Positions 15,707 to 24,167 of a stretch of DNA of 46,595 nucleotides are shown here, piece by piece (the stretch's first letter is position 1; every line of letters starts with the position of its first letter). The notes under the pieces are model-generated. The model made no database searches. It was not told where the DNA came from and worked only from the letters and a program-made list of their open reading frames with translations. The stretch comes from DATBRC01 sp036560485 (GTDB lineage Bacteria > Pseudomonadota > Gammaproteobacteria > Burkholderiales > Burkholderiaceae_D). The DNA lies in NCBI GenBank assembly GCA_036560485.1, contig DATBRC010000052.1:1-46595 (forward strand), written 5' to 3'. The position numbers were made by a program, and so were the translations under genes.

Positions 15707-17143
15707 ATGCGTCGTTCTACTAAAATTGTTGCCACTATCGGCCCCGCTTCCAGCGATCTTGATACGTTGGTCAGATTGATCAAGGCGGGCGTGGATGTAG
15801 TGCGTTTGAATTTTTCGCATGGCAAAGCGCAAGATCATATCGAGCGTGCACGCCTGGTGCGCGAGGCCGCGCAACTCTGCAAACGTGAAGTCGCCATCAT
15901 GGCCGATATGCAGGGCCCGAAAATCCGCGTCGGCAAATTCGAGAACGGCAAAGTTTACCTGGAACGAAATGCCAAGTTTATCCTGGACGCGAACTGCGAA
16001 TTAGGCAACGAGGAAAGAGTCGGTCTCGACTACAAGGAATTACCACGCGACTTGAAGACAGGCGATGTGCTGTTGCTCAACGATGGCTTGATTGTATTGG
16101 CGGTCGACAAGGTAGATGGCGGCGAAATCCATACGACTGTCAAGATCGGCGGCCAATTGTCGAACAACAAGGGCATCAACAAGCAAGGCGGCGGTTTGTC
16201 GGCACCTGCACTGACCGCCAAGGATATGGAAGATATCAAGACGGCGATGAGCTTCCAGGCTGATTATGTCGCCATCTCTTTTCCAAAACATGCGACCGAT
16301 ATGGTGATGGCGCGCCAACTGGCCAATATCGCGGGTGAGCCATTCAAGCACAAGCCGTTGATGATTGCGAAGATTGAACGCGCGGAAGCAATTCCGGTCT
16401 TGCAGGAAATTCTCGATGCATCCGACGGCATCATGGTCGCGCGTGGGGACTTGGCAGTTGAAGTAGGCAATGCAGCTGTACCTGCCTTGCAAAAGCGCAT
16501 GATCAAGATGGCGCGCGCTTCGAACAAAATTGCGATCACTGCGACGCAGATGATGGAATCGATGATCGTCAATGCGATACCGACTCGCGCTGAAGTATCC
16601 GACGTGGCCAATGCAGTGCTGGATGGGACAGATGCGGTGATGACGTCCGCCGAAACCGCGTCAGGCAGCTACCCGATTGAAACGGTTGAGGCCATGGCAG
16701 CCATTTGTGTGGAAGCGGAAAAATCAGAGGATTACACGCTCGATGCCGATTTCCTGAACGTGACGTTCACACGGATTGATCAGTCGATTGCTTATGGCGC
16801 ACTTTTTACCGCCAACCATTTGCGCGTCAAGGCGATCGTTGCATTGACCGAATCCGGTTCGACCGTGTTGTGGATGAGCCGTCACAATGTCGATCTTCCG
16901 ATTTTCGCGATGACACCAAGCCTGGCAACGCAACGCAAGGCTTCGCTTTATCGCAATGTCACTACGTTCGAATTGGCACAATCATCGGCTGACAGCAACT
17001 CTGTGATTAATGAAGCCCAGCGCTTGCTGCTGGAAAAAGGTTATGTGCAAAAAGGTGACATGATTGTGGTTACCTGGGGAGAGCCGATGGGTCAAGTCGG
17101 CGGGACGAACGCTCTGAAAATCATGCAAGTCGGCGACCATTAA
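15707..17143 (+). CDS. pyk: Pyruvate kinase
   Basis: Pyk converts phosphoenolpyruvate and ADP to pyruvate and ATP. The 478-residue protein shows TKIVATIGPAS and RLNFSHG at the N-terminus, the catalytic MIAKIERAEA with the active-site Lys, DGIMVARGDLAVEVG for Mg and K binding, and ITATQMMESM. An allosteric C-terminal domain starts near residue 350. Length and motifs are those of a single-subunit bacterial enzyme. The ATG at 15707 lies about 20 nt after a modest purine-rich stretch. It sits between pgk and fba and is probably co-transcribed. Confidence 0.97.
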   Translation: MRRSTKIVATIGPASSDLDTLVRLIKAGVDVVRLNFSHGKAQDHIERARLVREAAQLCKREVAIMADMQGPKIRVGKFENGKVYLERNAKFILDANCELGNEERVGLDYKELPRDLKTGDVLLLNDGLIVLAVDKVDGGEIHTTVKIGGQLSNNKGINKQGGGLSAPALTAKDMEDIKTAMSFQADYVAISFPKHATDMVMARQLANIAGEPFKHKPLMIAKIERAEAIPVLQEILDASDGIMVARGDLAVEVGNAAVPALQKRMIKMARASNKIAITATQMMESMIVNAIPTRAEVSDVANAVLDGTDAVMTSAETASGSYPIETVEAMAAICVEAEKSEDYTLDADFLNVTFTRIDQSIAYGALFTANHLRVKAIVALTESGSTVLWMSRHNVDLPIFAMTPSLATQRKASLYRNVTTFELAQSSADSNSVINEAQRLLLEKGYVQKGDMIVVTWGEPMGQVGGTNALKIMQVGDH

Positions 17144-17193
17144 ATTTAGAACTGCTCGAACGAATATCAACCTAGTATCTTTGGAGAACCATC

Positions 17194-18258
17194 ATGCCTC
17201 TCGTCTCAATGCGTCAATTACTCGATCATGCTGCGGAAAACGGCTACGGCCTGCCGGCATTCAATGTCAACAATCTGGAACAAGTCACCGCAATCATGAT
17301 GGCGGCTGATGCTGTCGGCGCGCCGGTGATCATGCAAGCGTCGGCTGGCGCGCGCAAGTATGCTGGTGAAGCGTTCCTTCGCCACTTGATCGAAGCAGCA
17401 GTCGAAGCGTATCCGCATATCCCGGTCGTCATGCACCAGGACCATGGCCAATCACCGGCAGTGTGCATGGCTGCGATCCGCTCCGGTTTTACATCGGTAA
17501 TGATGGATGGCTCATTGAATGAAGATGGCAAGTCAGTCGCAACTTACGAATACAACGTCGAAGTGTCGCGTGAAGTCGTGAAGTTCTCGCATGCAATTGG
17601 CGTGACGGTTGAAGCGGAACTGGGCGTGCTCGGCTCACTGGAAACGATGAAGGGTGACAAGGAAGACGGTCACGGTGCAGAAGGCACGATGACCCGCGAG
17701 CAATTGCTGACCGACGTGAATCAGGCAGCCGATTTCGTCAAGCAGACGCAATGCGATGCTTTGGCAATTGCGATCGGCACCTCGCACGGTGCATACAAAT
17801 TCTCACGCAAACCGACTGGCGACATTCTCGCGATTCAGCGTATCAAGGAAATCCATCAGCGTATTCCAAACACACACTTGGTCATGCATGGTTCATCGTC
17901 CGTGCCGCAAGAATTGTTGGCCGAGATCCGCGAATTCGGCGGCGATATGAAAGAAACTTACGGCGTACCGGTAGAAGAAATTCAGGAAGGCATCAAGCAC
18001 GGCGTGCGCAAGATCAATATCGATACTGACATTCGTCTCGCGATGACCGGCGCGATTCGCCGTTACTTCGCCGAGAATCCAGGCAAGTTCGATCCGCGCG
18101 ATTATCTGAAACCGGCGCGCGAAGCGGCGATGAAAATTTGCAAAGCGCGTTACCAGCAATTTGGTTGCGAAGGCCAGGCTGCCAAGATCAAGCCAATGCC
18201 GTTAGAAAAAATGGCAGAGCGTTACAAAAAAGGCGAGCTGTCACAAATCGTCAAATAA
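17194..18258 (+). CDS. fba: Class II fructose-1,6-bisphosphate aldolase
   Basis: This zinc-dependent aldolase splits fructose 1,6-bisphosphate to DHAP and glyceraldehyde 3-phosphate. The 354-residue protein has the zinc/catalytic segment VVMHQDHGQSP (residues 77-87), SVMMDGSLNEDG, EAELGVLGSLE, the second zinc His in IGTSHGAYKF, HGSSSVPQEL and NIDTDIRLA. This long form (CbbA/Fba type) is the one common in betaproteobacteria. The ATG follows TTTGGAGAACC, a good ribosome site. A hairpin at 18301-18323 follows and may end the glycolytic unit. Confidence 0.97.
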   Translation: MPLVSMRQLLDHAAENGYGLPAFNVNNLEQVTAIMMAADAVGAPVIMQASAGARKYAGEAFLRHLIEAAVEAYPHIPVVMHQDHGQSPAVCMAAIRSGFTSVMMDGSLNEDGKSVATYEYNVEVSREVVKFSHAIGVTVEAELGVLGSLETMKGDKEDGHGAEGTMTREQLLTDVNQAADFVKQTQCDALAIAIGTSHGAYKFSRKPTGDILAIQRIKEIHQRIPNTHLVMHGSSSVPQELLAEIREFGGDMKETYGVPVEEIQEGIKHGVRKINIDTDIRLAMTGAIRRYFAENPGKFDPRDYLKPAREAAMKICKARYQQFGCEGQAAKIKPMPLEKMAERYKKGELSQIVK

Positions 18259-18300
18259 CACAGCAGTAAAAGCTATAAACCAGTGGGGTTGTAGTGTAAC

Positions 18301-18330
18301 GATGGAGCGCTTGCCGCTCCATCTTTGATG
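18301..18330 (+). terminator. Hairpin between fba and purC
   Basis: A perfect 9-bp stem (GATGGAGCG/CGCTCCATC) with a 5-nt loop lies 43 nt after the fba stop and ends 16 nt before the purC start. The tail is only TTTG, so termination may be partial. It could separate expression of the glycolytic and purine genes or protect the mRNA end of fba. Confidence 0.55.
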
Positions 18331-18338
18331 GAATGTTC

Positions 18339-19235
18339 ATGAATAGTCTTTACCAATCCAGTATCAAGTCGTTGCCATTGCTCGGCCACGGAAAAGTGCG
18401 TGACAACTATGCCGTCGGCGATGACAAGATCCTGATTGTTACCAGCGATCGCTTGTCTGCTTTCGATGTCGTGATGAATGAACCGATCCCCGCCAAGGGA
18501 CGTGTATTGAACCAGATGTCGAATTTCTGGTTCGATAAGCTAGGTTCAATCGTGCCGAATCATTTGACCGGCATCGCACCGGAATCAGTCGTGCAACCAA
18601 ATGAAGTCGATCAGGTGAAAGGACGCGCGGTAGTCGCCAAGCGTTTGAAACCGATTCTGGTCGAAGCAGTGGTGCGCGGTTATATCATCGGTTCGGGCTG
18701 GAAGGATTACCAGGCGACTGGTGCGATTTGTGGCGTCACTTTGCCAAAAGGATTGCGCCAGGCTGATAAATTGGCCGAACCGATCTTTACACCGGCAGCT
18801 AAGGCCGACCTTGGCGAACACGATGAGAACATCAGCTTTGCCGAAATGGAAAAACGTATCGGCAAGGAACTCGCGGCCAAGATGCGCGATGTCAGCATCA
18901 AGCTGTACCAGACCGCTGCCGATTATGCAGCCACGCGCGGCATCATCATTGCGGACACCAAATTCGAATTCGGCCTGGACGACAATGGAACGATGCATCT
19001 AATGGATGAAGTGTTGACGGCTGACTCATCACGCTTCTGGCCAGCCGATTCTTATGCGCCCGGCATGTCGCCACCATCATTCGATAAACAATTCGTGCGC
19101 GACTATCTGGAAACGCTGAAGGACTGGAACAAGACAGCACCGGCACCGGCATTGCCAGCCGATGTGATTGAAAAAACAGGTGCCAAGTATCGCGAAGCGC
19201 TGGAACGTCTGACCGGCGAAAAACTGAAAGACTAG
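18339..19235 (+). CDS. purC: SAICAR synthetase PurC
   Basis: PurC ligates aspartate to CAIR with ATP, giving SAICAR in purine synthesis. The 298-residue protein has GHGKVRDNY and the nucleotide-binding start, TSDRLSAFDVV, ARPLKP-type RLKPILVEAVVRGYIIGSGWKDY, and DTKFEFGLD near residue 210. The long form with an insert is usual for betaproteobacteria and yeast-type enzymes. Two ATGs are close together; 18339 is preferred because GATGGA lies 7 nt upstream, whereas the ATG at 18333 directly abuts it. purE follows after 8 nt. Confidence 0.95.
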   Translation: MNSLYQSSIKSLPLLGHGKVRDNYAVGDDKILIVTSDRLSAFDVVMNEPIPAKGRVLNQMSNFWFDKLGSIVPNHLTGIAPESVVQPNEVDQVKGRAVVAKRLKPILVEAVVRGYIIGSGWKDYQATGAICGVTLPKGLRQADKLAEPIFTPAAKADLGEHDENISFAEMEKRIGKELAAKMRDVSIKLYQTAADYAATRGIIIADTKFEFGLDDNGTMHLMDEVLTADSSRFWPADSYAPGMSPPSFDKQFVRDYLETLKDWNKTAPAPALPADVIEKTGAKYREALERLTGEKLKD

Positions 19236-19243
19236 GGGGAAGC

Positions 19244-19753
19244 ATGGCTGAAAAAGCGCAAGCAGGCACGCCACAGGTTGGCGTGGTCATGGGCTCTTCA
19301 TCTGACTGGGATGTGATGCAGCATGCAGTGGCAATGCTGAAGGAATTCGGCATATCTCACGAAGCGAAAGTGATCTCTGCACATCGGATGCCGGACCAGA
19401 TGTTTGCTTATGCCGAATCGGCGCGTGACCGCGGTCTGCGTGCGATTATCGCAGGTGCTGGTGGCGCAGCACATTTGCCGGGTATGCTTGCAGCCAAAAC
19501 CATTGTGCCGGTTCTTGGCGTACCGGTGCCTTCCAAATATCTGCGCGGAGAGGATTCACTGCTGTCGATCGTGCAAATGCCGAAGGGCATACCAGTCGCT
19601 ACCTTTGCAATTGGTGAAGCCGGTGCTGCCAATGCTGCATTGACTGCCATTGCGATTCTTGCAGCGACCGATGACAAGCTAGCTGCCAAGTTGCAGGAAT
19701 TCCGTGCAAAACAGACGCAGGCTGCGCTTGCAATGACATTGCCTCCCGCATGA
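19244..19753 (+). CDS. purE: N5-CAIR mutase PurE
   Basis: PurE moves the carboxyl group of N5-CAIR to give CAIR. The 169-residue protein shows GVVMGSSSDWDVM, VISAHRMPDQM (catalytic His), IIAGAGGAAHLPGMLAAKT and a GVPVPSKYLRGEDSLLSIVQMPKGIPV block, all diagnostic of class I PurE. The ATG follows AGGGGGAAGC, a very strong site. The stop overlaps the purK start by 4 nt (ATGA), and the two enzymes act in sequence. Confidence 0.97.
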   Translation: MAEKAQAGTPQVGVVMGSSSDWDVMQHAVAMLKEFGISHEAKVISAHRMPDQMFAYAESARDRGLRAIIAGAGGAAHLPGMLAAKTIVPVLGVPVPSKYLRGEDSLLSIVQMPKGIPVATFAIGEAGAANAALTAIAILAATDDKLAAKLQEFRAKQTQAALAMTLPPA

Positions 19754-20940
19754 CTAAAAAGTTGTTTCCATTTGTTCCTTCCGCAACGCCGTCGACCTGG
19801 CTCGGTGTGATGGGTGGCGGCCAGCTCGGCCGCATGTTTGCACACGCTGCGCAAGCGATGGGTTACAAGGTTGCAGTGTTGGAACCGTCACGTGATTGCC
19901 CGGCTGGCCATGCAGCTGATCATTTGCTTTCCGCCGGCTATACCGACACGGCAGCGCTAAATGAATTGGCAGAACAGTGCGTAGCCGTCACGACCGAATT
20001 TGAAAACGTGCCGGCGCAAAGTCTTGCGCATTTGGCCAGCCGCTGCGTTGTCGCGCCGTCAGCTACGTGCGTGTCGATCGCGCAAGACCGCATCGCAGAA
20101 AAGAAATTCTTTACTGAATGTGCGGCCACCTCACATGTGTTGCCTGCGCCGCATAAAGTCATCGCTTCTAACGCCGACATCGACGCGATCGGTGACGATT
20201 TATTGCCGGGCATATTGAAAACCGCGCGCATGGGTTACGACGGCAAAGGACAAATCCGTGTGCGTACGCGTGAAGAAGCACGTGCTGCATTCGACGGTAT
20301 GCAAGGCGTTGTCTGTGTATTGGAAAAAATGCTGCCGCTGGCCTACGAAGTGTCGGTGTTGGCTGCGCGCGGTGCAGACGGCAAGTCGGTGGTGTATCCG
20401 ATTGCAGAAAATGTGCATCGTGACGGCATTCTGTTTTCGACGACCGTACCTGGGCCGAATGTATCGCCCGATTGCGCACGCAAGGCGCAGCAGGCCGCAT
20501 TGGCGATTATCGATAAACTGGATTACGTAGGCGTGCTGTGCATCGAATTCTTTGTGCTGCAGGATGGCTCGTTAGTGGTCAATGAAATGGCACCCCGTCC
20601 GCATAACAGCGGGCATTACACAATTGATGCTTGCGTTACCAGCCAGTTTGCGCAGCAGGTACGTGCTATGGCAGGCTTGCCGCTTGGTGATGTACGCCAG
20701 CATTCACCAGCGGTGATGTTAAACATACTGGGCGACATCTGGTTCGATGGCAGCGATGACGCACGCGAGCCGGCATGGGACAAGGTGCTGGCGCTACCGG
20801 GCGCCAACCTGCACCTGTACGGCAAGGATGATGCGCGGCGTGGCCGCAAGATGGGCCATGTCACGTTCATCGCATCGACGATGCAGCAAGCACAAGCCAG
20901 TTTTGCAGCGGCTTGCAAGATTCTCGGCATTCCCGTTTAA
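19750..20940 (+). CDS. purK: N5-CAIR synthetase PurK
   Basis: PurK is an ATP-grasp enzyme that carboxylates AIR with bicarbonate to N5-CAIR, the PurE substrate. The 396-residue protein has LGVMGGGQLGRMFAHAA at the N-terminus, TEFENVPAQSL, the ATP-grasp segments KTARMGYDGKGQ and LEKMLPLAYEVSV, and the metal-binding VNEMAPRPHNSGHYTID. It is coupled to purE by the 4-nt overlap. Nineteen nucleotides separate it from sua5. Confidence 0.96.
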   Translation: MTKKLFPFVPSATPSTWLGVMGGGQLGRMFAHAAQAMGYKVAVLEPSRDCPAGHAADHLLSAGYTDTAALNELAEQCVAVTTEFENVPAQSLAHLASRCVVAPSATCVSIAQDRIAEKKFFTECAATSHVLPAPHKVIASNADIDAIGDDLLPGILKTARMGYDGKGQIRVRTREEARAAFDGMQGVVCVLEKMLPLAYEVSVLAARGADGKSVVYPIAENVHRDGILFSTTVPGPNVSPDCARKAQQAALAIIDKLDYVGVLCIEFFVLQDGSLVVNEMAPRPHNSGHYTIDACVTSQFAQQVRAMAGLPLGDVRQHSPAVMLNILGDIWFDGSDDAREPAWDKVLALPGANLHLYGKDDARRGRKMGHVTFIASTMQQAQASFAAACKILGIPV

Positions 20941-20958
20941 GACAGCCGGATAATCGCC

Positions 20959-22008
20959 ATGCCTGAATTCGTTGTCGATCAGGCTGCCATCACTGCGGCA
21001 GCAAAAAAACTCGAAGCCGGCAATCTGGTCGCCTTTCCAACCGAGACTGTGTATGGCCTTGGCGCTGATGCCGAGAATCCGCAAGCGGTTGCCAAAATTT
21101 ATGCGGCCAAGGGCAGGCCATCCAGTCATCCCGTGATCGTGCATCTTGCACCGGAAGCAGATATTGGCTATTGGGCAGAATCGATTCCACCTGAAGCGCG
21201 AAAGTTGATCGGTGCGTTTTGGCCGGGTCCGCTGACGCTGATTCTGAAGCGTGCTAAACATATTCCCGATGCAGTGTCAGGTGGCCAGGATTCGATTGGA
21301 TTACGTTGTCCGTCGCATCCGGTTGCACAAGCATTGCTGCGCACATTTAAAGGCGGCAAGGGTGGCATCGCCGCACCTTCCGCCAACAAGTTTGGTCATG
21401 TCAGTCCAACCACAGCGCAACATGTGCGCGATGAATTTGGCATGGATGCTGATGTACTTGGTTGCATTCTCGATGGCGGTCAAAGCGAGGTCGGGATCGA
21501 ATCGACGATCCTTGATTTGTCACGCATGGATGTCAAAGGCCCGGTTCTGTTACGTCCCGGTCAAATCAGTGCAGAACAGATAGCCGATGTCATCGGCAGG
21601 ATGCCAAGCCGCCCGGATGCAGCTGCACCGCGTGCATCCGGCACGCTTGATGCGCACTATGCACCGCGCACGCCGGTTGCTGTTGTCGAGTCAAATCAGT
21701 TGCATGATATTTTGAAAAAATTAGCAGCAGCTGGCCGACGGGTTGCCGTAATGCGTCGTTCAATTGAGGCGGTTTCAGAAGCTGTTGCGCAAATCAAATT
21801 GGCTGATTTGCCCGATGGTTATGCGCATGATTTGTATGCTGCGTTGCGTGCAATGGATGTTGTTCATGCCGACATTATTCTGGTTGAGGCACCGCCCACC
21901 GAAGCGCAATGGCAGGGAGTGAATGATCGTCTTGGCCGTGCTGCATTTGATTCGATCGGCATCCTAGAACGTCTGACCAATTTGCCACTTTCTCCGTCGT
22001 CCCTGTGA
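20959..22008 (+). CDS. sua5: Sua5-type L-threonylcarbamoyladenylate synthase
   Basis: This enzyme makes threonylcarbamoyl-AMP from Thr, bicarbonate and ATP for the t6A37 modification of ANN-decoding tRNAs. The 349-residue length marks it as the two-domain Sua5 form rather than short TsaC. A YrdC domain (residues 1-205) carries PTETVYGLGADA, KGRPSSHPVIVHL, FWPGPLTL and GIESTILDL. A linker and Sua5 C-terminal domain follow, with SGTLDAHYAP. The last codons (PSSL-stop) lie inside a REP-like repeat that begins near 21996, so the natural end of the protein may have been altered by that element. tsaE at 42688 and tcdA at 26913 belong to the same modification pathway. Confidence 0.94.
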   Translation: MPEFVVDQAAITAAAKKLEAGNLVAFPTETVYGLGADAENPQAVAKIYAAKGRPSSHPVIVHLAPEADIGYWAESIPPEARKLIGAFWPGPLTLILKRAKHIPDAVSGGQDSIGLRCPSHPVAQALLRTFKGGKGGIAAPSANKFGHVSPTTAQHVRDEFGMDADVLGCILDGGQSEVGIESTILDLSRMDVKGPVLLRPGQISAEQIADVIGRMPSRPDAAAPRASGTLDAHYAPRTPVAVVESNQLHDILKKLAAAGRRVAVMRRSIEAVSEAVAQIKLADLPDGYAHDLYAALRAMDVVHADIILVEAPPTEAQWQGVNDRLGRAAFDSIGILERLTNLPLSPSSL

Positions 22009-22086
22009 AAACAGGGACCCAGTGTCGTCTTGTGCTAATAACTAGCGCTTGAACGCCACTAGGCCCCAGCTTTCGCTGGGGCGACA
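21996..22086. repeat. Inverted pair of REP-like palindromes
   Basis: Two palindromic units face each other: GTCCCTGT-gaaa-ACAGGGAC (21999-22018) and GCCCCAGC-tttc-GCTGGGGC (22063-22082). Each is flanked by the GTCGTC/GGCGAC ends and the CCCAGTGTCGT-like tails typical of dispersed proteobacterial intergenic repeats. Translated on the minus strand it gives the familiar junk peptide motif HWVPVFTGTT. The first unit overlaps the sua5 stop codon. It probably acts as a transcript end between convergent sua5 and the SemiSWEET gene. Confidence 0.8.
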
Positions 22087-22102
22087 AACAAAAGCATTCG
22101 CT

Positions 22103-22375
22103 TTATCCGAAACGGATTTTCATAACAAGAATAAAAAGCGTCAAGGCTAGCGTCAGCGTATTGGCAATAATCACTGGCCACGCACCAATCAGCAATCCAT
22201 AAACCAGCCAGAGCGCAACGCCAATCGCGAAAATGGTGTACATGCCAAGTGACACACCATCAGCATGGCGTTTCTTCCACGTCATCCACGCTTGAGGAAC
22301 AAACGCAGCAGTTGTGAGCGTGGCAGCGAGAGAACCGACCCAATCGGCAAGATACGGATAGTTAAATAAACTCAT
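22103..22375 (-). CDS. SemiSWEET sugar transporter
   Basis: This 90-residue membrane protein has three helices (about residues 11-31, 43-62 and 67-86). The first ends in the PQ-loop motif FVPQAWMTWKKRHADGVSLGMY, diagnostic of SemiSWEET/MtN3 proteins, which dimerise to form a sugar uniporter. Its ATG directly follows the gcdH stop (TAAATG), so it is translationally coupled to an acyl-CoA dehydrogenase gene, which is an unexplained functional pairing. The sugar is unknown. Confidence 0.88.
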   Translation of the reverse strand: MSLFNYPYLADWVGSLAATLTTAAFVPQAWMTWKKRHADGVSLGMYTIFAIGVALWLVYGLLIGAWPVIIANTLTLALTLFILVMKIRFG

Positions 22376-23578
22376 TTATTGAAATGCCTGAATCCCGGTT
22401 TGTGCGCGGCCGAGAATCAACGCATGAATATCGTTGGTGCCTTCGTAAGTATTCACGACTTCCAGATTGACCATATGACGGATGACACCGAACTCATCCG
22501 AGATACCGTTCCCGCCCAGCATATCGCGTGCGACGCGCGCAATGTCGAGTGCCTTGCTGCAGGAATTGCGTTTCATCATCGAGGTAATTTCAACCGCGGC
22601 CGTGCCTTCCTCTTTCATGCGTCCCAATCGCAGGCAGCCTTGCAATGCCATCGCGATTTCAGTCTGCATGTCGGCCAGTTTCTTTTGCACTAACTGGTTG
22701 GCAGCTAATGGACGTCCGAATTGATGACGATCCAGAACATATTGGCGAGCGATATGCCAGCATGATTCAGCTGCGCCTAACGCGCCCCATGCAATGCCGA
22801 ATCGCGCCGAGTCGAGGCAGGTGAATGGCCCCTTCAATCCTCGCACTTCAGGGAAGGCATTTTCTTCAGGACAGAATACATTGTCCATCACGATTTCGCC
22901 GGTCACCGATGCACGCAAACCGAACTTGCCGTGAATGGCCGGCGCATTTAATCCTGCCATGCCTTTTTCAAGAATAAAGCCGCGGATTGTGTCAGTGTCA
23001 TCCTTTGCCCATACGATGAACACATCGGCAATCGGTGAATTGGTGATCCACATTTTATTGCCCGTCAGCGCATAGCCTCCTGCAACTTTTTTTGCACGCG
23101 TGATCATTGATCCAGGATCGGAGCCATGATTAGGCTCAGTCAATCCAAAACAACCGATCAGTTCTCCGGTTGCCAGTTTAGGCAGAAATTTTTGACGTTG
23201 CGCTTCGGTGCCAAACGTAAAAATCGGCACCATCACAAGCGATGATTGCACGCTCATCATCGAACGATAACCGGAGTCGACACGTTCCACTTCGCGTGCG
23301 ATCAAACCATAGCTGACATAGTTCAAACCAGCACCGCCATACTGTGCAGGGATGGTTGCGCCGAGCAGTCCGAGGCTACCCATTTCACGAAAGATGCTTG
23401 GATCCATCTTCTCATGCCGAAATGCCTGCAGAATGCGTGGTTGCAGTTTGTCCTGGCAATAAACGCGTGCAGCATCGCGCACCATGCACTCATCATCGGT
23501 CAGCTGTTGATCAAGCAGAAGAGGGTCGTCCCAGTGAAATTGGGCTTTGGCTTTCGATGCAGATTGCAACGCACTCAT
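22376..23578 (-). CDS. gcdH: Glutaryl-CoA dehydrogenase
   Basis: GcdH oxidises and decarboxylates glutaryl-CoA to crotonyl-CoA in lysine and tryptophan breakdown, using FAD. The 400-residue protein has the acyl-CoA dehydrogenase layout. FGLTEPNHGSDPGSM and KMWITNSPIADVFIVWAK bind FAD. LDSARFGIAWGALGAAE and the C-terminal NTYEGTNDIHALILGRAQTGIQAF follow, where the Glu of YEGT is the catalytic base. The QYGGAGLNYVSYGLIAREVERVDSGYRS stretch is typical of GcdH rather than short-chain enzymes. The SemiSWEET gene follows without a gap, and a flavin reductase gene lies 12 nt upstream on the same strand. Confidence 0.93.
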   Translation of the reverse strand: MSALQSASKAKAQFHWDDPLLLDQQLTDDECMVRDAARVYCQDKLQPRILQAFRHEKMDPSIFREMGSLGLLGATIPAQYGGAGLNYVSYGLIAREVERVDSGYRSMMSVQSSLVMVPIFTFGTEAQRQKFLPKLATGELIGCFGLTEPNHGSDPGSMITRAKKVAGGYALTGNKMWITNSPIADVFIVWAKDDTDTIRGFILEKGMAGLNAPAIHGKFGLRASVTGEIVMDNVFCPEENAFPEVRGLKGPFTCLDSARFGIAWGALGAAESCWHIARQYVLDRHQFGRPLAANQLVQKKLADMQTEIAMALQGCLRLGRMKEEGTAAVEITSMMKRNSCSKALDIARVARDMLGGNGISDEFGVIRHMVNLEVVNTYEGTNDIHALILGRAQTGIQAFQ

Positions 23579-23590
23579 GGCAGCTCCTGA

Positions 23591-24118
23591 TTATGGTGTG
23601 TTGGTTTTAACGTAATGTCCGCCATGAAAAACCAATGCAGTCTGTGGATGTACATCGCAGTGTTCTACTTCGCCGACCAAAATCACATGATCTCCTTCCG
23701 GATAGCGGCTGCGGTTCGCGCATTCAAACCAGGCAGCAACGCCTTTTAAAATCGGCAAGCCGGTGGCCGACAATTCATACTCAACGCCATCAAATCGATT
23801 GGCAATGCGTCGCGAGAATCGATCGGCCAGTGCGGCTTGATCAGCTGATAGGACATTGATCACGTAATGCGAATTCTTCGTGAACAACGGCAGGCTGCTT
23901 GCTTGTTGCGCCAGGCTCCACAACACCAGAGGCGGATCCAGAGAAACGGAATTGAATGACGTTGCAGTAAGACCCACAAACTTTCCATTATCAGCACGAG
24001 TTGTAATGACTGCGACGCCAGTGGCAAATTGAGATAACGCATTGCGGAAGTGCCGAGCGTCGAACGGTGCGGTAACTTCCAGCGGGGTAGTGGGGTGCAT
24101 CAAATACCTGTTATTCAT
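23591..24118 (-). CDS. Flavin reductase domain protein (FMN-binding split barrel)
   Basis: This 175-residue protein has the flavin_reduct domain: FRNALSQFATGVAVITT (residues 25-41), GLTATSFNSVSLDPPLVLWSL for flavin binding, a YVINVLSADQAALADRFS block and HVILVGEVEHC. Such proteins pass electrons from NAD(P)H to FMN/FAD, often for a two-component monooxygenase; no oxygenase gene is adjacent. The start may be 24118 or the ATG at 24100 (MHPTTPL), which has AGG about 7 nt upstream. It lies 12 nt before gcdH and could be co-transcribed with it. Confidence 0.88.
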   Translation of the reverse strand: MNNRYLMHPTTPLEVTAPFDARHFRNALSQFATGVAVITTRADNGKFVGLTATSFNSVSLDPPLVLWSLAQQASSLPLFTKNSHYVINVLSADQAALADRFSRRIANRFDGVEYELSATGLPILKGVAAWFECANRSRYPEGDHVILVGEVEHCDVHPQTALVFHGGHYVKTNTP

Positions 24119-24167
24119 GAGATTCAGCCATTATGCCCAAAGTTGGCCTTTTATTGCTTGCCCGGTT

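Noticed and set aside
21875..22087. Open frame on the minus strand of 70 codons
   Set aside because: It is the translated REP-like repeat (HWVPVFTGTT motif) plus antisense of the sua5 end, not a gene.
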